NCBI GenBank assembly: GCA_946410005.1
Contig: CAMJYS010000015.1
Coordinates: forward strand, 1-10,779
Length of the DNA stretch: 10,779 bases
Source of the DNA: an uncultured Clostridia bacterium
Lineage (GTDB): Bacteria; Bacillota; Clostridia; Oscillospirales; Acutalibacteraceae
Direction of reading: 5' to 3'
Part shown: piece by piece, positions 6,555 through 10,779 of the stretch
Layout: every line of letters starts with the position of its first letter
Position numbering within the stretch: the first letter of the stretch is position 1
The notes under the pieces: model-generated
The model's input: only the letters and a program-made list of their open reading frames with translations
What the model was told of the DNA's origin: nothing
The model's database searches: none
Position numbers and translations under genes: made by a program

Positions 6555-6581
6555 GATTTATTTATTATAACGTGATACAAT
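6554..6581 (+). promoter_or_regulatory. Probable promoter of the exported Cys-His-Asp protein gene
   Basis: TTGATT (6554-6559), a 16-nt spacer and an extended -10, TG-A-TACAAT (6573-6581), give a start near 6588 and a leader of about 70 nt that ends in a perfect AGGAGG. An alternative TTGAAA/TATTTA pair (6616-6643) would start transcription within the ribosome site and is less likely. Confidence 0.5.
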
Positions 6582-6658
6582 TAATCTGTATTCAAGAAAT
6601 TTTGCTAGCGTTTTTTTGAAATTTAACTTAAAAACAGTATTTATATAGGAGGACTTTT

Positions 6659-7480
6659 ATGTCTAATTTTTCAAAAATTTCTAAAAGTGTAAAAAAATCA
6701 CTTTGCGTATTAGCGTCAGCTTCATCTATATTTTCAATTTTACCAACTGCAATGGCTATGAAACCAGCCCCCGAGACAAATTTATCTAAAAAAAGCATAA
6801 GTCAATTAGAACTTACTGAATTTGGTAAAATGCTTTTATTGCATGAATATGTTCAAGAATGTTTAGAAAAATCAAGAAAAGCACTTCAAAAATCATATAA
6901 TATGATGAAATTGGAGTATAAGTACGCAACAGAAGGTTATAAGCCATATTTTGAATGGGTTTTGGAAAATATTATTTCAAAAAAAGAACAAGAAATGTAT
7001 GTAAATAGATTTATCTCTGATGTAGAAGAATGTAAAAAATTGTTCAAAGTTGATAAAATGATTTTGGATAAAACCGGAATTGGAAACTGCAGGAGCGGAG
7101 TAGGAGCTATCTATTTTGAATCGATAAAGCTTGGGTTGACTCCATTTATGATCAATTTTTCATGCAATGGTCAAGCTCATTCGTCGATTATAGTTAAAGA
7201 TAAAGAAGGCAGAATTTATTTATTTGATTACCATGATGCTTTGTATACTGTTTTAGAATACAAAAAATATGAACCTATAAATCTATCAGGCGAAGATGGT
7301 ATAATAAAATTAAATGAGTATATTAATGGAAAGTTATCATTAGATGTAACGCAAACTCGAGTTGTCATATTAAATTTAAACCGTGAATTCTTTCTTGAAT
7401 TCTTTAATAGTAGAATTGTTTCAAAAAACAAATTGGGTGACATATCGGAATTTTTTTTGAAATATGTAAAAGAAAATTAA
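6659..7480 (+). CDS. Exported protein, putative papain/transglutaminase-fold cysteine hydrolase
   Basis: I do not recognise a named family. The 273-residue protein starts with a clear Sec signal peptide: a Lys-rich n-region (K6, K9, K12, K13), a hydrophobic core (about 14-30) and an AMA cleavage site after residue 33, so the mature protein acts outside the membrane. Residues 45-135 look helical and charged. The C-terminal half resembles the core of papain/transglutaminase-like enzymes: GNCRSG with Cys 144 at the start of a helix, a strand FMINFS, then QAHSSIIV with His 174, and a strand ending in FDYHD with Asp 190. This Cys-helix-strand-His-strand-Asp order is what suggests a cysteine protease, amidase or transglutaminase; it is inference from pattern. 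The start is secure: AGGAGG (6647-6652) 6 nt before the ATG, the best ribosome site in the window. It is a single gene. Its stop interlocks with that of agcS. Peptidoglycan, a host protein or a secreted peptide could be the target. Confidence 0.75.
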   Translation: MSNFSKISKSVKKSLCVLASASSIFSILPTAMAMKPAPETNLSKKSISQLELTEFGKMLLLHEYVQECLEKSRKALQKSYNMMKLEYKYATEGYKPYFEWVLENIISKKEQEMYVNRFISDVEECKKLFKVDKMILDKTGIGNCRSGVGAIYFESIKLGLTPFMINFSCNGQAHSSIIVKDKEGRIYLFDYHDALYTVLEYKKYEPINLSGEDGIIKLNEYINGKLSLDVTQTRVVILNLNREFFLEFFNSRIVSKNKLGDISEFFLKYVKEN

Positions 7481-8889
7481 GTTTTATCCCAACAATCGGC
7501 GTTTTTTATATTGTAATCTTTCGAGTTGAAAGTCGGATTAAGTCCGGCTTTTTTCTGCTTTTTGTAATCTTTATAGCAGACCATAAATTTATCTGTTAAA
7601 CACACTATCGAAATAAGATTTACAATAGCTAGCATGGCCATGGCGATATCTGCTATATTCCAAACTATTTTGGGGCTTATAAGACATCCCAAAGCGACTG
7701 CCGAAAAACATATCGCTTTTAAAATAGTCGTAAATTTAGCACTGTTTTTTATAAATAAAATATTTGGTTCAGAAATGCCAAAGTTTCCTATTATTGCGGA
7801 AAATGCGAAACATACTACCGAACAAGCTATGAAATATGAGCCCCAACCGCCAACTTGCGATGTTACGGCGGTTTGCATTAATGGTACGCCTTGCATATCA
7901 GTGCTTAGTGGAGTTTTTGAGAGCAAAATGATAAATGCAGATGTTGAGCATATAAGCATAGTGTCTATGCAAACGGATAAAACTTGCATGATTCCCTGTT
8001 TCATCGGATGTGTTGTATCAGCAGTTGCTGCCGAGTTTGGTGCACTACCCATGCCTGCCTCATTAGAAAGAAGGCCTCTTTTTATTCCCATCAATATTAC
8101 ACTTCCGGCGAATCCTCCCGAAATTGATTTGAAGTCAAAAGCATCTTTAAAAATCAGAACAAAAATTTCCGGTATTCTATAAAAATTTGTTACTAAAATA
8201 TATAATCCCAAAAGTAAATATGTGGTTGCCATAAAAGGTACTAAATATGACGAAACAAAGCTTATTCTATATATTCCTCCAAAAACGACCAATGCGATTA
8301 ATGTGGTAAAAACAATGGCTATTACAATCGGCCAAAACGTATTTCGATAATCAGGAATAAGAGTTTCGAAAGAAGTCGACATATTGTTTGCGTGTAAAGC
8401 ACTAAAGGCAAACATATAGCAAAATATAAATAAACAAGAAAACAAAATTCCAATTTTCTTTTTTCCTAATGCATATTTTATATAATAAGCAGGTCCACCG
8501 ATAAATAATCCGGTTTTAGGGTCTTTTCTTTTATACATTTGTGCGAGAGTAGATTCTACAACCGAAGATGCCGAACCTATAATTGCCATTATCCACATCC
8601 AAAATATCGCACCAGGTCCACCCGTTACAACGGCAATTGCAACTCCGGCTATATTAGCTGTACCGACTTTCGAAGCGGTGCAAGTCATTAAAGCTTGAAA
8701 TGATGAAACATTTCCTTTTTTAGATTTTTCCGTCATATAACTGATTGCACTTGGTATCATTTTTATTTGGGAAAATTTCAGCTTTATTGAAAAGTAAATT
8801 CCGGAAGCGATTAATAGCCATAGTATTACGTAAACATAAATTTTATTGCTTAAAGATTCAAGCACAATGTTTATATATTCCAAAAACAT
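7477..8889 (-). CDS. Sodium:alanine/glycine symporter (AGCS family)
   Basis: Secondary transporter that takes up alanine and/or glycine with Na+ through the cytoplasmic membrane. At 470 residues with about eleven hydrophobic segments it has the family's normal length. Signatures are SSFQALMTCTASKVGTANIAGVA (split here: SSFQAL at 62-67, KVGTANIAGVA at 74-84), GGPGAIFWMW (90-99), GGPAYYIKYALG (131-142), GIKRGLLSNEAGMGSAPN (268-285) and HPMKQG (294-299), and a clostridial-type C-terminus GLNPTFNSKDY. Most relatives have GTGNIAG where this one has GTANIAG, a change in the substrate-site helix that may or may not matter. ATG at 8889 follows AAAAGGA (8900-8894). The gene is divergent from the phosphohexomutase gene and convergent with the exported-protein gene, overlapping it by 4 nt. 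D-/L-alanine uptake would complement peptidoglycan-precursor supply from the neighbouring Dap enzymes, but no shared transcript is possible. Confidence 0.96.
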   Translation of the reverse strand: MFLEYINIVLESLSNKIYVYVILWLLIASGIYFSIKLKFSQIKMIPSAISYMTEKSKKGNVSSFQALMTCTASKVGTANIAGVAIAVVTGGPGAIFWMWIMAIIGSASSVVESTLAQMYKRKDPKTGLFIGGPAYYIKYALGKKKIGILFSCLFIFCYMFAFSALHANNMSTSFETLIPDYRNTFWPIVIAIVFTTLIALVVFGGIYRISFVSSYLVPFMATTYLLLGLYILVTNFYRIPEIFVLIFKDAFDFKSISGGFAGSVILMGIKRGLLSNEAGMGSAPNSAATADTTHPMKQGIMQVLSVCIDTMLICSTSAFIILLSKTPLSTDMQGVPLMQTAVTSQVGGWGSYFIACSVVCFAFSAIIGNFGISEPNILFIKNSAKFTTILKAICFSAVALGCLISPKIVWNIADIAMAMLAIVNLISIVCLTDKFMVCYKDYKKQKKAGLNPTFNSKDYNIKNADCWDKT

Positions 8890-8931
8890 TCAATCCTTTT
8901 CTCAGATAATTTCTTTAATGGCAAGTTTATC

Positions 8932-8940
8932 ATTTTAACA
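8932..8940 (-). promoter_or_regulatory. Extended -10 promoter of the AGCS symporter gene
   Basis: Leftward TG-T-TAAAAT (8940-8932) is an extended -10, 5 of 6 in the hexamer, starting transcription near 8925 with a leader of about 36 nt. A TTGATT -35-like hexamer (8957-8952) sits only 14 nt away, so the -35 is weak; the extended -10 could compensate. The 14-bp palindrome at 8951-8964 covers the -35 region. Confidence 0.5.
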
Positions 8941-8950
8941 ATTTAAAATC

Positions 8951-8964
8951 AAATCAATTGATTT
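8951..8964. promoter_or_regulatory. Perfect 14-bp palindrome, possible operator
   Basis: AAATCAATTGATTT reads identically on both strands and lies between the two divergent promoters, covering the -35 region of the symporter gene. Perfect dyads of this size are typical binding sites for dimeric repressors; no regulator gene is nearby, so the binding protein is unknown. AT-rich DNA makes chance occurrence plausible. Confidence 0.4.
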
Positions 8965-8970
8965 ATAGGT

Positions 8971-8988
8971 TTGAATAAAAATATTCAA
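8971..8988. promoter_or_regulatory. Inverted repeat over the -35 of the phosphohexomutase gene
   Basis: TTGAATA (8971-8977) and TATTCAA (8982-8988) are perfect 7-bp inverted arms separated by AAAA. The left arm contains the -35 TTGAAT of the rightward promoter, so a protein bound here would block it. Its function is inferred from position only. Confidence 0.35.
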
Positions 8989-8999
8989 TGTGATAAAAT
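8971..8999 (+). promoter_or_regulatory. Promoter of the phosphohexomutase gene
   Basis: TTGAAT (8971-8976), a 17-nt spacer and an extended -10 TG-A-TAAAAT (8991-8999) predict a start near 9006. The leader of about 34 nt includes AAGGAG (9021-9026), which sits 13 nt before the ATG at 9040, a rather long spacing. No other in-frame start is possible because a TGA lies at 9031-9033. Confidence 0.65.
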
Positions 9000-9039
9000 T
9001 TTAAAGCATTAAACATTAATAAGGAGTTTGTGATTAGTT

Positions 9040-10779
9040 ATGGATATTGAAAAAATATATAGGACATGGGTTGAAAATGTAAGAGATAAAGAACTTTCAG
9101 ATGAGCTTAAAAAAATCGAGAATGATGAGAAGATAAAAACGGAAATTTTTTATAAAAACATAGAATTCGGAACGGCGGGATTGCGTGGAATAATAGGTGC
9201 CGGAACAAATCGAATGAATATATATACAGTTAGGTTGGCTACGCAAGCTCTTAGCAATTATCTTAATGAAAACTATAAAAATCCTTCGGTGGTTATTTCT
9301 TACGATTCCAGAAAAAATTCCAAAAAATTTTCATACGAAGCCTCAGCGGTTTTGGCTGCAAATAATATAAAAGTTTATATAACAGAAAAACTTCAGCCTA
9401 CACCATTTTTGTCATTTTGCGTTAGGAATTTGAAATGCAGTGCGGGAATAATGATAACGGCCAGCCATAATACTGCTGAATATAATGGATATAAATGTTA
9501 CGGTGAAGACGGCGCACAAATTTCAGAAGATATTTCCAAGAAAATTTATGATATTATGTGCAAAATAGATGTGTTTAAAGATATTAATATTTGTAATTCC
9601 AAAGACATGTTTGAAAAAAATATTATATCTTTTGTGCCGAAATCAACTTATGAAAATTATCTCAAAAAAGTTTATGAGCAAAGTTTACAAAACTTTCCAA
9701 TATATAATCTGAAAGTTGTTTATACACCCTTGAATGGTTCCGGAAATGAATTTGTAAAAAAAGTTTTATCATCATCAGGTGTAGATATTTGTTCGGTTAA
9801 ATCTCAAGAAATGCCTGACGAAAATTTTTCCACTTGTCCCTATCCAAATCCGGAAATTTATGAGGCATTTTCTGAGGCCATAAAAGTTTCAGAAGAAGTA
9901 GATGCCGATTTAATTTTAGCCACTGACCCTGATTCGGATAGACTTGGTGTTTGTGTTAAATCAAACGGAAAATACAGGGTTTTGAGCGGAAATGAAATAG
10001 CGGTTTTGCTTTTCAATTATATTATTATGCAGAAGAAAGAGTTAAATTTACTTGAAAATAATCCTATTGTAATCAAAACAATAGTGAGTACGCCGATGAT
10101 AGATGAAATCGCTAAAGCGTATAAGTGCAGTGTGTTAAATGTTTTTACAGGTTTTAAAAATATAGCCGCCGAAATTTTAAAATTAGAAAAATCGGGAGAG
10201 GAAAGCAGATATATTTTTGGATTCGAAGAAAGTAACGGATATTTAACAGGTACATATGTAAGAGATAAAGATGCAGTTTCTGCGGCATTGGTATTTTGCG
10301 AAATGGCATCATACTACAAGTATAAAAATAAAAATGTCATTGATGTTTTGAGTGAATTATATGAACAATATGGCTATTTTTCCGAAAAAACATTGAGTTA
10401 TCATTTAGATGGGCAAGACGGTTTAAATAAGATTCAGAAAATAATAGATTTTTTTATTAATTATAGAGAAAAAAATATTATGAATTTAGAAATCAGTAAA
10501 ATTTATAACTATTTTAAAGGAGAAATTTTTGATTTAGAAACAAACGAAATTGTAGATAATGCTTTAAAAAAATCAAAAGTTTTAGGTTTTGATTTAAAAG
10601 ACGGTAGCAAAATTATCGTTCGTCCTTCAGGAACCGAACCAAAAGTGAAATTCTATTTGCTTGTAAAAGCTGAAAGTAGAGATGACTCGCTAGTAAAAAT
10701 AACTAAATTAAATGAGTTTGTAGATAAAAAGATTATAAAAATTATAGCACTGATAAATGGTTCGAAAGAATCGGAAAGG
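9040..10779 (+). CDS. Phosphoglucomutase/phosphomannomutase (PgcA-type), 3' end beyond the window
   Basis: Alpha-D-phosphohexomutase that interconverts hexose 1- and 6-phosphates through a phosphoserine, supplying glucose-1-P or mannose-1-P for envelope polymers and storage glycan. I translated 580 codons without a stop; relatives are about 570-580 residues, so only a few residues are probably missing. All four active-site loops are present: the N-terminal EFGTAGLRG (42-50), the phosphoserine loop TASHN (140-144, Ser 142), the Mg2+ loop DPDSDR (296-301), the sugar loop GFEESNGYL (396-404), and the phosphate-binding RPSGTEPK (528-535). Two positions differ from the usual consensus: TASHNT instead of TASHNP, and EESNG instead of EESYG; catalytic residues are kept. 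The ATG at 9040 follows AAGGAG with a long 13-nt spacing and is the only possible start in the frame. It is divergent from agcS. Glucose versus mannose preference cannot be told from sequence. Confidence 0.96.
   Translation, partial: MDIEKIYRTWVENVRDKELSDELKKIENDEKIKTEIFYKNIEFGTAGLRGIIGAGTNRMNIYTVRLATQALSNYLNENYKNPSVVISYDSRKNSKKFSYEASAVLAANNIKVYITEKLQPTPFLSFCVRNLKCSAGIMITASHNTAEYNGYKCYGEDGAQISEDISKKIYDIMCKIDVFKDINICNSKDMFEKNIISFVPKSTYENYLKKVYEQSLQNFPIYNLKVVYTPLNGSGNEFVKKVLSSSGVDICSVKSQEMPDENFSTCPYPNPEIYEAFSEAIKVSEEVDADLILATDPDSDRLGVCVKSNGKYRVLSGNEIAVLLFNYIIMQKKELNLLENNPIVIKTIVSTPMIDEIAKAYKCSVLNVFTGFKNIAAEILKLEKSGEESRYIFGFEESNGYLTGTYVRDKDAVSAALVFCEMASYYKYKNKNVIDVLSELYEQYGYFSEKTLSYHLDGQDGLNKIQKIIDFFINYREKNIMNLEISKIYNYFKGEIFDLETNEIVDNALKKSKVLGFDLKDGSKIIVRPSGTEPKVKFYLLVKAESRDDSLVKITKLNEFVDKKIIKIIALINGSKESER

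Noticed and set aside
7634..8182. 182-codon open frame on the + strand, antisense to the AGCS symporter gene
   Set aside because: It is antisense to a gene with clear family motifs, has no ribosome site and no recognisable protein features; the long open frame is a by-product of the opposing gene's codon use.
10762..10779. ATCGGAA near the right edge resembles the start of the Illumina adapter (GATCGGAAGAG)
   Set aside because: The match breaks before and after those 7 bases, and the mutase frame continues through it, so chance similarity is more likely than a second adapter.

Overview
This window looks like a piece of a low-GC Gram-positive (Clostridia-type) chromosome, roughly one third GC by eye. 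Clostridial features are the purine-rich Shine-Dalgarno sites, the TTGACA/TATAAT and extended -10 promoters, a tRNA-guanine transglycosylase and an alanine/glycine symporter that read like those of Lachnospiraceae/Oscillospirales, and a long PgcA-type phosphohexomutase. A finer placement (for example an uncultured gut or protist-associated Oscillospiraceae relative) is only a guess. The left edge is an assembly artefact: bases 1-46 are Illumina P7/TruSeq adapter, including an 8-base index, fused directly to the middle of prfB. The fragment is therefore probably a contig end from a metagenome or single-cell assembly.

Layout, left to right: the 3' part of prfB (release factor 2, +); an unrecognised 410-residue, Lys-rich protein (-); tgt (-); a small nucleoside 2-deoxyribosyltransferase-like gene (+); a lysine/diaminopimelate operon transcribed leftward as asd-dapA-dapB (-); an exported protein with a Cys-His-Asp arrangement like that of papain/transglutaminase-fold enzymes (+); an AGCS-family sodium:alanine/glycine symporter (-); and a nearly complete phosphoglucomutase/phosphomannomutase (+) running off the right edge.

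The three asd-dapA-dapB enzymes act consecutively: aspartyl phosphate to aspartate semialdehyde, then hydroxytetrahydrodipicolinate, then tetrahydrodipicolinate. This feeds diaminopimelate (peptidoglycan) and lysine. The other genes are single-gene units. Packing is tight: all three convergent gene pairs overlap at their stop codons (11, 4 and 4 nt) with no room for terminators. Two terminator-like hairpins lie in the spacers downstream of tgt and dapA, and each overlaps promoter-like elements of the next gene. The divergent spacers hold recognisable promoters, two palindromes (agcS/phosphohexomutase) and a three-copy 10-bp TATAAT-containing tandem repeat (asd/exported protein).

No rRNA, tRNA, CRISPR, transposon or phage genes were seen. 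The most biologically open items are the exported Cys-His-Asp protein, the unrecognised 410-residue protein, and the terminator-promoter overlaps.
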